DNA of 64,000 nt from Nitrospira sp. (GTDB taxonomy: Bacteria > Nitrospirota > Nitrospiria > Nitrospirales > Nitrospiraceae): the NCBI GenBank assembly GCA_030123605.1, contig CP126123.1:2894001-2958000 (forward strand), given 5' to 3'. How positions within the stretch are numbered: position 1 is the stretch's first letter; every line of letters begins with the position of its first letter. Shown here in pieces: positions 43,672 to 54,305 of this stretch. Below the pieces are notes generated by a model. That model made no database searches. It had not been told where the DNA came from and saw only the letters and a list, made by a program, of their open reading frames with translations. The position numbers and the translations under genes were made by a program.

Positions 43672-46131
43672 TTACTCGCCTTCGTCCGGCATCCCTTCTT
43701 CACGTTCGACCAGCCGCGCCACGGCGACGACGCGGTCCTCCTCTCCATCCAAATCAAGCAGGCGTACGCCTTGCGTATTACGGCCGATTTCCCGGATGTC
43801 GTCGACCTTGCAACGCAGCACCTTGCCCTGGGCCGCCATCAGCATGATCTCATCGTCGTCACGGACCTGCAAGAAGCCGACGGCAAGACCGTTCCGCTCC
43901 GTGGTCTTGACGCTGATAATGCCCTTCCCGCCTCGGCCCTGCACGCGGTATTCATTCACCGGCGTCCGTTTTCCATAGCCGCCCTCGGTCACGGTCAGGA
44001 TCGCTGTGGTCGAATCCGGCGTGATGGTCTCCATGCCGATGACCTCGTCGCCCGGCTCCAACGTGATCCCGCGCACACCGTGCGCGGTACGGCCCATCGC
44101 CCGCACGTCATCTTCCTTGAACCGGATCGTGATGCCGCGCTTCGTGCCCAGCAGAATCTCCCGTTGCCCGTCGGTCACCTCGACGCCGATGAGCTTGTCG
44201 CCTTGATCAAGCGAGAGGGCGATGATGCCGCCTTGGCGCGGGTTGCCGTAGGCCGACAATTCGGTTTTCTTGATGACGCCGAGTTTCGTCGCCATGACCA
44301 CGTACCGGTCCGCCGGGAAGTCCTTCACAGGCAACGTGGCTGTGACCTTCTCGTCCTTCGAAAGGGCCAGGAGGTTCACCAGCGCCTTGCCCTTTGCCGC
44401 GCGGCTCGCTTCAGGAATTTCGTGCACCTTCAGCCAATAGACCTTGCCGGCGTCGGTAAAGAACAGCAACGAATCGTGCGTGGAAGCCGTGAAGAGGGTC
44501 TCGACGAAATCCTCCTCCTTGATGCCCATCGCGATCTTGCCCTTGCCGCCGCGACGCTGCGCCCGGTAGAGCGTGACCGCGTTCCGCTTGATGTAGCCGG
44601 CATGCGAGATCGTGACTACCACTTCTTCTTCGGCGATCAGGTCTTCGATCGTCAGCTCGGCTTCTTCCTTGACGATCTGCGTGCGCCGCTCGTCCTGATA
44701 CTTGTCTTTGATCTCCATGAGCTCATCACGGATGATCTTGCGTACGAGCGCCTCGCTGCCGAGGACCGACCGCAGATATTCGATGGTCTTCAGTACCTCG
44801 CGGTACTCTTCCACCAGCTTGTTACGCTCCAACTGGGTGAGACGCTGCAGCCGCATGTCGAGGATGGCGTTGGCCTGCAGCTCCGACAATTGGAACTGTT
44901 GCATCAAGCCGGTACGGGCCACGTCCGGCGACTGGGAACGCCGGATCAGGGCGATCACGGCATCCAGATTGTCCAACGCGATCTTGAGGCCTTCCAGGAT
45001 GTGGGCGCGTTCTTCCGCCTTGCGCAACTCGTAGGCCGTGCGGCGCACGACGACTTCGCGTCGATGCTCGACGAAGGCCTCAAGGATCCGCTTGAGGCTC
45101 AGCACCTCCGGCCGGTTGTTGACGAGCGCCAGCATGTTGACGCCGAACGTGGTCTGTAACTGACTGTGTTTGTACAGGTTGTTCAACACCACGAGAGGAA
45201 TCTCGTTCCGCTTCAGTTCGATCACGACCCGGACGCCCTCGCGATCCGATTCGTCGCGGATGTCGGAAATGCCGGTGACCCGGTCTTCCTGCGCCAGGTC
45301 GGCGATTTTTTCGATCAACTTGGCCTTGTTCACCTGGTAGGGAATCTCGGTGACGATCAATCGCTCCCGGTCGTTCCGTTCGTCCGTCTCGATCGCGACC
45401 TTGGCGCGGATCGTCAACAGGCCACGTCCCGTCTCATAGGCTTCCTTGATCCCGGACGTGCCGTAGATGAACCCGGCGGTCGGGAAGTCGGGGCCGGGAA
45501 TCTTCTTCATCAGCTGCGCGATGGTCGCCTCGGAATTGTCCAGCAAGAGAAGCAGCCCCTCGATGACTTCGCCCAGGTTATGCGTGGGAATGTTGGTCGC
45601 ATACCCGACGGCGATGCCGCCGGCCCCGTTGATGAGGAGGTTCGGCACCTTGGAGGGCAGGACGAGCGGCTCGACGCGGGATTCATCGTAGTTCGGTCCG
45701 AAATCGACGGTTTCCTTGTCGATGTCCGCCAGCAATTCTTCGGCCAACCTGGTCAACCGGGCTTCGGTATACCGCATGGCCGCCGCGGCGTCGCCGTCCA
45801 TCGAACCATAGTTCCCCTGACCGTCGACCAGCATGTAGCGCATGTTGAAATTTTGCGCCATGCGCACGAGCGTGTCGTAGATCGCGGAATCCCCATGGGG
45901 ATGGTAATTGCCCATGATTTCGCCCACGATCTTGGCCGACTTCCGGTAAGGTCGGTTCGCGGCGAGCCCCATTTCGTTCATGCCGTGCAGAATACGCCGG
46001 TGGACCGGCTTGAGCCCGTCCCGTACATCAGGCAGTGCGCGGCCCACGATCACGCTCATCGCGTAGTCGAGATAGGACGAGCGCATCTCGTCTTCGATCG
46101 CAATCTGTCCTAAACGTTCATCCGGCGGCAT
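43672..46131 (-). CDS. gyrA: DNA gyrase subunit A
   Basis: An 819-residue type IIA topoisomerase subunit that cuts and rejoins DNA. N-terminal signatures: SYLDYAMSVIVGRALPDVRDGLKPVHRRIL, HPHGDSAIYDTLVRMAQNF, and the catalytic Tyr in AAAMRYTEARL. The C-terminal beta-pinwheel has the GyrA box QRRGGKG, which tells it from ParC, and only a short acidic tail. GGAGGGTCG before ATG at 46131 (MPPDERLG) was preferred over the upstream 46179. It follows gyrB by 74 bases. Confidence 0.97.
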   Translation of the reverse strand: MPPDERLGQIAIEDEMRSSYLDYAMSVIVGRALPDVRDGLKPVHRRILHGMNEMGLAANRPYRKSAKIVGEIMGNYHPHGDSAIYDTLVRMAQNFNMRYMLVDGQGNYGSMDGDAAAAMRYTEARLTRLAEELLADIDKETVDFGPNYDESRVEPLVLPSKVPNLLINGAGGIAVGYATNIPTHNLGEVIEGLLLLLDNSEATIAQLMKKIPGPDFPTAGFIYGTSGIKEAYETGRGLLTIRAKVAIETDERNDRERLIVTEIPYQVNKAKLIEKIADLAQEDRVTGISDIRDESDREGVRVVIELKRNEIPLVVLNNLYKHSQLQTTFGVNMLALVNNRPEVLSLKRILEAFVEHRREVVVRRTAYELRKAEERAHILEGLKIALDNLDAVIALIRRSQSPDVARTGLMQQFQLSELQANAILDMRLQRLTQLERNKLVEEYREVLKTIEYLRSVLGSEALVRKIIRDELMEIKDKYQDERRTQIVKEEAELTIEDLIAEEEVVVTISHAGYIKRNAVTLYRAQRRGGKGKIAMGIKEEDFVETLFTASTHDSLLFFTDAGKVYWLKVHEIPEASRAAKGKALVNLLALSKDEKVTATLPVKDFPADRYVVMATKLGVIKKTELSAYGNPRQGGIIALSLDQGDKLIGVEVTDGQREILLGTKRGITIRFKEDDVRAMGRTAHGVRGITLEPGDEVIGMETITPDSTTAILTVTEGGYGKRTPVNEYRVQGRGGKGIISVKTTERNGLAVGFLQVRDDDEIMLMAAQGKVLRCKVDDIREIGRNTQGVRLLDLDGEEDRVVAVARLVEREEGMPDEGE

Positions 46132-46205
46132 CGACCCTCCACGGATGCTGCGTTGAGCATCCTCCGACTCCATGGGCACAGGTGTTCGCGTTCTAACAGA
46201 ACCCG

Positions 46206-48707
<2,502 letters not shown>

Positions 48708-48714
48708 TCAACTC

Positions 48715-48842
48715 CTAGCAGGATGCCGAAAACGTCCGCCGGCTGCGTACTCGCATCGTGCAGGTCCTCAACGTACCGCAAGGGTACGCCTCGGCCCTCC
48801 ATTCACTGCGGCCTTGCCGGACATCCATTGTGAGCATCCTGT
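48715..48842. repeat. Palindromic intergenic repeat R2
   Basis: About 125 bases between dnaN and gyrB, beginning GCAGGATGCCGAAAACGTCC and ending TGAGCATCCTG. The two arms are imperfect inverted copies, and the centre CGTACCGCAAGGGTACG is itself a hairpin (CGTACC/GGGTACG). Same family as R1 (37384-37626); R3 (58042-58162) has related structure with other termini. As RNA it would form a long stem. Confidence 0.75.
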
Positions 48843-48860
48843 GAAAAGGCATTCTTGTCG

Positions 48861-49991
48861 CTAGACCTTGATCGGCATCACGACACATTTGAATCCCGGA
48901 CTCTCGGCCTCCTGCATCAGGCAGGGACTCAAGGCCGTATCCATTTGCAGCGAAACCGATTCCCCATCCATGACGCTAAGGGCATCCAGGAGATAGCGCG
49001 CGTTGAATCCCGTATTGAGATCCTCGCCTTCGTAGCGGGCCGCCAGTTCTTCCGTGGCTTCGCCATAATCCGGGTTGCTGGAAAACAACGTCATGCTGCC
49101 CGGTGCGAACGACACCTTCACGGCATTGGCCTTGTCCTTCGAAAGCACCGAGACCCGTCGTAAAGCGCCTTCCAGCAGCCCTCGATCGATGACCAGACGT
49201 TTGCCGCTCTCCTTCGGCACCACCTGTTGATAGTTCGGGTAGTTCCCCTCCATCAGGCGGGAGGTGAGGAGCAGGCCGCTCTTGCGGAAGATCATGAGGT
49301 TCTTCGTGAACCCGATCAGCGGCTCGGCGTCACCCCCTTCTTCCAGCAGGCGTCGCATTTCCTGGGCCGCTTTCTTCGGGATGATCGCCTTGATGTCCTG
49401 CGCCGGCTGCTTGGCGCCGGTCGTCCCGACTTCGCGCTCCGCCACGGCCAGACGATGGCCGTCGGTGCCGACCAGACGCAGGAGGGTGGTTTTCTTTTCG
49501 GTCGTCGTCAGGCTCACCAGCAGGCCGTTCAGAATGTAGCGGGCGTCGTTGTCACCGGCGGCAAAAAGGGTCTTGCGGATCAATTCCAACAATCCTGCTC
49601 CGGTCAGCGGTGTCAGGCCTTCGCGTTCGATGGAGGGCAGGGCAGGATAGTCGCTGCTGGGGAGGCCGACGACCTTGAATTGGCTCTTTCCAGCTTGGAT
49701 CGTGGTCCAGTTGTTGTCGCTCGAAATGAGTTCGATCTCCCCGTTCGGCAGTTCTTTGATGATTTCGTACAACTTGCGCGCGGAAATGGTCACGCCCCCG
49801 GCCTCGAGCACCGTCGCTTTGTAGAGGCCACGCATCCCGATTTCCAAGTCGGTCGCGACGATTTCGGCCCCTTCATGTTTGGCTTCCAACAGGATATTCG
49901 AGAGGATCGGCATGGTATTCCGTTTTTCGACGACCCCCTGCACCCGTTGCAGGCCCGTCAAGAGTTCCTCTCGTCCGATACGTACCTTCAT
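48861..49991 (-). CDS. dnaN: DNA polymerase III beta clamp
   Basis: A 376-residue sliding clamp with three similar domains. It starts MKVRIGREELLTGLQRVQGVVEKRNTMPIL and has the usual GTDGHRLAVAE motif, then the C-terminal SPGFKCVVMPIKV. GGGGAGATCGACC precedes ATG at 49991. It sits 23 bases behind dnaA in the same direction, the classical dnaA-dnaN order. The frame upstream (to 50102) is not coding for the family. Confidence 0.97.
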   Translation of the reverse strand: MKVRIGREELLTGLQRVQGVVEKRNTMPILSNILLEAKHEGAEIVATDLEIGMRGLYKATVLEAGGVTISARKLYEIIKELPNGEIELISSDNNWTTIQAGKSQFKVVGLPSSDYPALPSIEREGLTPLTGAGLLELIRKTLFAAGDNDARYILNGLLVSLTTTEKKTTLLRLVGTDGHRLAVAEREVGTTGAKQPAQDIKAIIPKKAAQEMRRLLEEGGDAEPLIGFTKNLMIFRKSGLLLTSRLMEGNYPNYQQVVPKESGKRLVIDRGLLEGALRRVSVLSKDKANAVKVSFAPGSMTLFSSNPDYGEATEELAARYEGEDLNTGFNARYLLDALSVMDGESVSLQMDTALSPCLMQEAESPGFKCVVMPIKV

Positions 49992-50014
49992 GGTCGATCT
50001 CCCCTCGGGGACGG

Positions 50015-51343
50015 TTACGCCCTCAAGATCTGTTCTTTCAGACCTTCCAGCGTGGTCTGCAAGGTGCTGTCGATTTCTTTGGCCTTCGCGATCTGGCGAC
50101 AAGCGTGAATGATCGTCGTATGGTCTTTGCCGCCGAACTGACGCCCGATCTCCGGAAACGAAGCCTCGGTGAGTTCGCGGCAGAGATACATGGCGATCTG
50201 GCGCGGATGGACGAGTGTTTTACTCCGTCGGCGCGATTTCAAATCCCCGATCTTCAGATGGTATTTCGTGCCCACCGCTTCCTGAATGTCCTCGATCGAG
50301 ACGATCTTCTTCTTGTCGCCGATGAGATCCCGCAGCACATTCTTCGCCATCTCGAGCGTGATGACTTGCCCGGTCAACGACGAATAGGCCCCGAGACGCA
50401 CCAGCGAGCCTTCCAACTCGCGGATGTTGTTTTTCATCGTGGTCGCCAGGAAGTGGATCACGTCTTCCGGCAGGGCGATCCGTTCATCCTCGGATTTCTT
50501 GCGAAGGATGGCGATGCGTGTTTCCACGTCCGGAGGCTGCAGGTCGGCGATCAGGCCCCATTCGAACCGCGATCGGAGCCGTTCCTCGATATCCGGCATG
50601 TCCTTGGGAAAGCGGTCGCTGGACAAAACGATCTGCTTATGGGCTTCGTAGAGCGTATTGAAGGTGTGAAAGAATTCTTCCTGCGTGCGCTCCTTGCCGG
50701 CCAAAAATTGAATGTCGTCGATCATCAACATATCGACGTTACGATACCGTTTCCGCAGGTCGATCATCTTGTCGTATCGAATCGAATTGATGACCTCGTT
50801 CGTGAACTGTTCCGTGGTGAGGTACGCGATGCGCAGCTCGCTTCGTTCGGCGAGATAATTGCCGATCGCATTGAGCAGATGTGTTTTTCCCAGCCCGACA
50901 CCGCCGTAGAGAAACAGGGGGTTGTAGGCTTTCGCCGGTTGCTCAGCCACCGCCATGCAGGCGGCATGGGCGAACTGGTTTCCAGCCCCGACTACGAAAC
51001 TCTTGAAGGTATATTTCGGGTTCAATTGCACGCCGCGCTTCGACCGGGCAGGGACGAAGCCGCGTCCGCTCAGATCCGGCACCGTACCATCCTGAGGCGG
51101 TGAGTGGGGTCTGTTGGTGATCACGAAAGAAACGTCCATGGGCCTGCCACCTTGGGCAGCCGAAACCGCTTCCGCCAAGAGATCGCGATAGTGCTCTCCC
51201 AGCCAATCGCCGAAAAACTTGTTCGGAACTCCTAAATAGGCCGTCGTTCCTTCAGTGTGATCCAGCACGATCGGAGTGAACCACGTTTCATAGACCTGTT
51301 TCGGCACCTTTTCCTGAATATAGGTTAAGACGTCATTCCACAT
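50015..51343 (-). CDS. dnaA: Chromosomal replication initiator DnaA
   Basis: A 442-residue AAA+ initiator. Domain I begins WNDVLTYIQEKVPKQVYETWF. Domain III has Walker A (GGVGLGKTHLLNAIGN), Walker B (VDMLMIDDIQFLAGKE) and sensor/Arg-finger segments (LRSRFEWGLIADLQPPD). Domain IV carries the DnaA-box-binding helix-turn-helix and GGKDHTTIIHACRQI. Domain II is short. It reads away from the box-rich intergenic region upstream, which fits oriC. Confidence 0.98.
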   Translation of the reverse strand: MWNDVLTYIQEKVPKQVYETWFTPIVLDHTEGTTAYLGVPNKFFGDWLGEHYRDLLAEAVSAAQGGRPMDVSFVITNRPHSPPQDGTVPDLSGRGFVPARSKRGVQLNPKYTFKSFVVGAGNQFAHAACMAVAEQPAKAYNPLFLYGGVGLGKTHLLNAIGNYLAERSELRIAYLTTEQFTNEVINSIRYDKMIDLRKRYRNVDMLMIDDIQFLAGKERTQEEFFHTFNTLYEAHKQIVLSSDRFPKDMPDIEERLRSRFEWGLIADLQPPDVETRIAILRKKSEDERIALPEDVIHFLATTMKNNIRELEGSLVRLGAYSSLTGQVITLEMAKNVLRDLIGDKKKIVSIEDIQEAVGTKYHLKIGDLKSRRRSKTLVHPRQIAMYLCRELTEASFPEIGRQFGGKDHTTIIHACRQIAKAKEIDSTLQTTLEGLKEQILRA

Positions 51344-51709
51344 CTGTACAATCCTAATAATTCAAATACTTGCGAATGTTCACAGCTTTATACACAGGTG
51401 TGGATAAATACCTACAGCCCATTCGAAATCCAGGTTTTCATCAACATGGGGCCGACCGCCCAAACCCGGTTCTTGTGGATAACCGACCACCCTGCCGTTC
51501 TGCGATCACATCCATCCACAGCGGACCCCATCCTCTCCAAAAACGCCCCCCGCCTTATACACCATCTCATCAACAGGGGCTAGGCTCTTCGATCGTCACT
51601 AGATATGGACCTCTTCCCCTCCATCCACAGAACCAACATCACCTACTCCTACTCCGACGACTCCTAACTTTCTTCTTCATGAGAAGATATTTCGGAGAAG
51701 ACAACCATC
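51344..51709. other. Candidate oriC part 1: DnaA-box-rich intergenic region
   Basis: Upstream of dnaA. DnaA boxes: TTATACACA at 51388-51396 and TGTGGATAA (minus-strand TTATCCACA) at 51399-51407, arranged as a close opposed pair; TGTGGATAA at 51474-51482; and a one-mismatch TTATACACC at 51555-51563. Partial CATCCACA boxes lie near 51513 and 51633. The first 60 bases are the most AT-rich. The dnaA promoter should be here too. No protein-coding signal seen. Confidence 0.75.
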
Positions 51710-51982
51710 TCACAACACAATAGTGACCTCATGTTCATCGATCAACGTCACCAGATCCTTGTAGGAAATCAGCTGTCCGGAAACGGATCCGACTGGAACG
51801 TCGGATCGCGGGTGAAGGACATAAATCTGGCCGGGAAAAGTCGGCGATGACGACAGCGCTTCTTCAAGAAGAAGCAGAGATAGTTTGTCGGAAGACGAAG
51901 CAGAAGATGTCGAAGGCCATAAAGTCTGCATCGAATCCGCAATCGGTCGTCGAAGAAGATAGAGGGTCTTACGGGAAGGCAT
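51710..51982 (-). CDS. DsrH/TusB-like protein
   Basis: A 90-residue protein of DsrH type by position and outline (LYLLRRPI near the start, a LLLLEEAL helix, then IYVLHPRSD and GQLISYKDLVTLIDEHEVTIVL at the end). The conserved DsrH cysteine is absent, which would argue against sulfur transfer. GGAGACCCT before ATG at 51982 was chosen; a TTG start at 52009 is possible. It overlaps or abuts the DsrF-like gene upstream and ends next to oriC. Confidence 0.7.
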   Translation of the reverse strand: MPSRKTLYLLRRPIADSMQTLWPSTSSASSSDKLSLLLLEEALSSSPTFPGQIYVLHPRSDVPVGSVSGQLISYKDLVTLIDEHEVTIVL

Positions 51983-52005
51983 AGGGTCTCCGGATCTCTG
52001 AATGC

Positions 52006-52356
52006 TCAAAAGACGAGAACCCGATCAGCTTGGGCAATGGCTTGCTGGGCCGATTCGGACGAGCCGACCCCGACAGCGAACCCGTCGTGAAGGTCCGGGC
52101 GCGGTCCGGCTGGAAAAATCAGGACAAACGGAATAGCAAGGTGTTGGAACGACGGAAGGTATTTTTCGAGGATCTCGGCATCGACAATGTCCTCCGTCTC
52201 TTCCCCGAGCAGCCGAACTGCCTCCCCCATGAGGATCACCGTGACCGGGTTCTCGCCGGCAGCCAATCCCAAGGCAATGCGCAGCGCCTCGACGGGACGG
52301 TGCGACAGACGGGGATCTTCACGAATGACGAGTACGATGGAAGCGGTCACCGCCAC
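52006..52356 (-). CDS. DsrF/TusC-like protein
   Basis: A 116-residue DsrE-fold protein: IVLVIREDPRLSHRPVEALRIALGLAAG, VTVILMGEAVRLLG and IPFVLIFPAGPRPD. It begins with GTG at 52356 after GAAGGAATCGTC; a second GTG two codons on is possible. It contains no cysteine at all, so it can be a structural member of the complex rather than a sulfur carrier. It stands between the DsrE- and DsrH-like genes. Confidence 0.78.
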   Translation of the reverse strand: MAVTASIVLVIREDPRLSHRPVEALRIALGLAAGENPVTVILMGEAVRLLGEETEDIVDAEILEKYLPSFQHLAIPFVLIFPAGPRPDLHDGFAVGVGSSESAQQAIAQADRVLVF

Positions 52357-52378
52357 GACGATTCCTTCGAATGATCAC

Positions 52379-52699
52379 TCACGTAAACGCGAGAAAACGA
52401 TCGCACCCGTTCACGATATTCGACAGCACCACCAGGCCGCAGAGAGAAATGCGAGGGTCGAGGCCGTCGGTCGAAACCTGGTGTTGCTGACACCCATAGG
52501 CACAGACGAACAACTTCATCCCGCGTCCCACCAACTTGTGATAACGGGGGTCACGGAGGTTCTTGACCCCTTCATCGATAAAATAGAGATAGAGATCCAC
52601 ACCCTGTGCAAGTGCTTCTTCCGAGAGCCGAGCGACGGTCTCGACACTCGGATGAGCAGGGGGTGTGGATAACAGGATGCCGAATTTCTTGGAGGCCAC
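52379..52699 (-). CDS. DsrE/TusD-like protein
   Basis: A 106-residue DsrE-fold protein with FGILLSTPPAHPSVETVARLSEEALAQG, VDLYLYFIDEGVKNL, and the cysteines in LFVCAYGCQQH and SLCGLVV. The Cys pair near residue 70 fits the position of the DsrE active-site cysteine. It starts with GTG at 52699 and is first in the DsrE-F-H order. Known homologues relay persulfide sulfur in sulfur oxidation or tRNA thiolation. With only this member having cysteines, the complex may work differently. Confidence 0.82.
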   Translation of the reverse strand: MASKKFGILLSTPPAHPSVETVARLSEEALAQGVDLYLYFIDEGVKNLRDPRYHKLVGRGMKLFVCAYGCQQHQVSTDGLDPRISLCGLVVLSNIVNGCDRFLAFT

Positions 52700-52770
52700 G
52701 GAAATTGGTCTGTGGAAAAAGTTTAAGAGTGTTTAATAATCAATAACTTATATCTATTCAATCAAGAGCG
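52660..52770. other. Candidate oriC part 2: DnaA boxes and AT-rich tract
   Basis: TGTGGATAA at 52664-52672 (inside the start of the DsrE-like gene) and TGTGGAAAA at 52711-52719 are same-orientation DnaA-type boxes. They are followed by a strongly AT-rich tract 52720-52765 (TTTAATAATCAATAACTTAT within it), rare in this GC-rich window. This is the best candidate for a DNA-unwinding element. The tract may also hold the dsrEFH-dnaA promoter. Confidence 0.5.
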
Positions 52771-52818
52771 GAGCGTACGAATTTTTGGACGGAAAGTCAA
52801 CTAGAAAAAGAGCCTGGA

Positions 52819-54075
52819 TTATGCGCCGATGAGACGGGTGCGGAGTGTGGAGGAAAGGTCAGAGATTGCCAGTTCTTCCTGCTCTTTCGTCTGCATGTTT
52901 CGGACGGTTGTGATGCCTTTGACGACCTCATCGTCACCTAAGAGCACCGCGTAGAGGGCCCCGAGCCGGTCGGCCTGTCGGAGATGGGCCTTGAGTGAAG
53001 CGGCACGAAAATCCATATCGGCCGGAACTCCTTGGCGACGGAGTTCGTCGAGCAGAGTGAATCCGGCTGTAACTGCCTGGGTACCGAATGCCGCGACATA
53101 GACTCGTGGGACCGTCTGCAACGAAACGTCCTGCGGCAACATGAGTGCAATGCGCTCAAGGCCGACGGCAAACCCGACGGCCGGGACGGCGGCTCCTCCG
53201 AGCTGTTCCACCAGACCGTCATAACGCCCCCCGGCACCGACCGCATTCTGAGCACCTAAGTGAGCACAGGTGACTTCGAAGGCGGTGAGGCAATAGTAGT
53301 CGAGGCCACGGACAAGCCGGTGGTTCACATGAAAGGGAATGCCCAGAGCCTGCAAGCCGGCCGTGACCCGATCGAAGTGACCACGGGCCTCCGGCGAGAG
53401 CGAATCGGCTAAGAGAGGAGCCTGGTCGGTGGCAGACCGACAGTCGGGAACCTTGCAGTCGAGCACGCGCAGGGGATTCGTTTCGATCCGCCGCCGGCAA
53501 TTGTCGCAGAGCCGGTCTTCGACGCCCTTCAAGAAGGCCACCAGAACGGGTTTGTAACGGGCTCGATCGTCGGCAAACCCGAGGTTGTTGATTTCCAGCG
53601 TCAACCCCGGCAGCGTCAACTCGGAAAGCAGACGCCACAGGAGCGCCATCACCTCGACGTCGGCGCGGGGGTCGGACATACCGAACGATTCGACGCCGAA
53701 CTGATGAAACTGCCGCAGCCGTCCTGCCTGGGGGCGTTCGTGCCGGAACATGGGGCCGAGGTAACAATACTTCTGCGGCTTCGGATCGGCTGCCCGGTTA
53801 TGTTCGATGAAGGCGCGAACTGTGCCGGCGGTGCCCTCAGGACGCAGGGTCAGGGAGGTGCCGTCGCGATCGGCAAAGGTGTACATCTCTTTCTCGACGA
53901 TATCGGTGGTCGCACCGATGCTGCGCGCAAACAGCGTCGTCGTTTCAAAAATCGGCACGCGGATTTCTTGAAACCCGTAACAGAGCGCCCACCGCCTGGC
54001 GGTTTCCTCGATCAGTCGCCAGCGAGGAATGTCTTCCGGTAGGAGATCCTTGACGCCTTTAATGGCTTTAATCAT
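52819..54075 (-). CDS. hisS: Histidyl-tRNA synthetase
   Basis: A 418-residue class II aminoacyl-tRNA synthetase. Motif 1 is near the N-terminus (GFQEIRVPIFETTTLFARSIG), motif 2 reads FRHERPQAGRLRQFHQFGVE, the HisRS-specific histidine-A loop GLDYYCLTAFEV, and motif 3 GFAVGLERIALML. A C-terminal anticodon-binding domain follows from about 320. Length is normal. Start at ATG 54075; the ribosome site is weak. It precedes the DsrE-like gene on the same strand with 119 bases between. Confidence 0.97.
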   Translation of the reverse strand: MIKAIKGVKDLLPEDIPRWRLIEETARRWALCYGFQEIRVPIFETTTLFARSIGATTDIVEKEMYTFADRDGTSLTLRPEGTAGTVRAFIEHNRAADPKPQKYCYLGPMFRHERPQAGRLRQFHQFGVESFGMSDPRADVEVMALLWRLLSELTLPGLTLEINNLGFADDRARYKPVLVAFLKGVEDRLCDNCRRRIETNPLRVLDCKVPDCRSATDQAPLLADSLSPEARGHFDRVTAGLQALGIPFHVNHRLVRGLDYYCLTAFEVTCAHLGAQNAVGAGGRYDGLVEQLGGAAVPAVGFAVGLERIALMLPQDVSLQTVPRVYVAAFGTQAVTAGFTLLDELRRQGVPADMDFRAASLKAHLRQADRLGALYAVLLGDDEVVKGITTVRNMQTKEQEELAISDLSSTLRTRLIGA

Positions 54076-54305
54076 GGCTTGATGCGTGCCTGATGTCTCA
54101 CGGTCGGTCCGGACTATAGCGGCGGGTTTGCGGGCAAGTCAACGCGGCAAGGCGCGTACCTCGTTCTGCGCTTCACGAGCGACGAGATAGAAGAGACGGC
54201 GCTGTTGCGCCGGCCTTTCTGCGGGAGTATAGTGCCCTCCTTGTAAAAATTGGCACCCCTGACGTACCCTGCTCACTCACATGCTGCCAGACCCGCTTCT
54301 CTAGG

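Noticed and set aside
43228..45159. Plus-strand open frame of 643 codons opposite gyrA
   Set aside because: Shadow of gyrA; no start site or domain.
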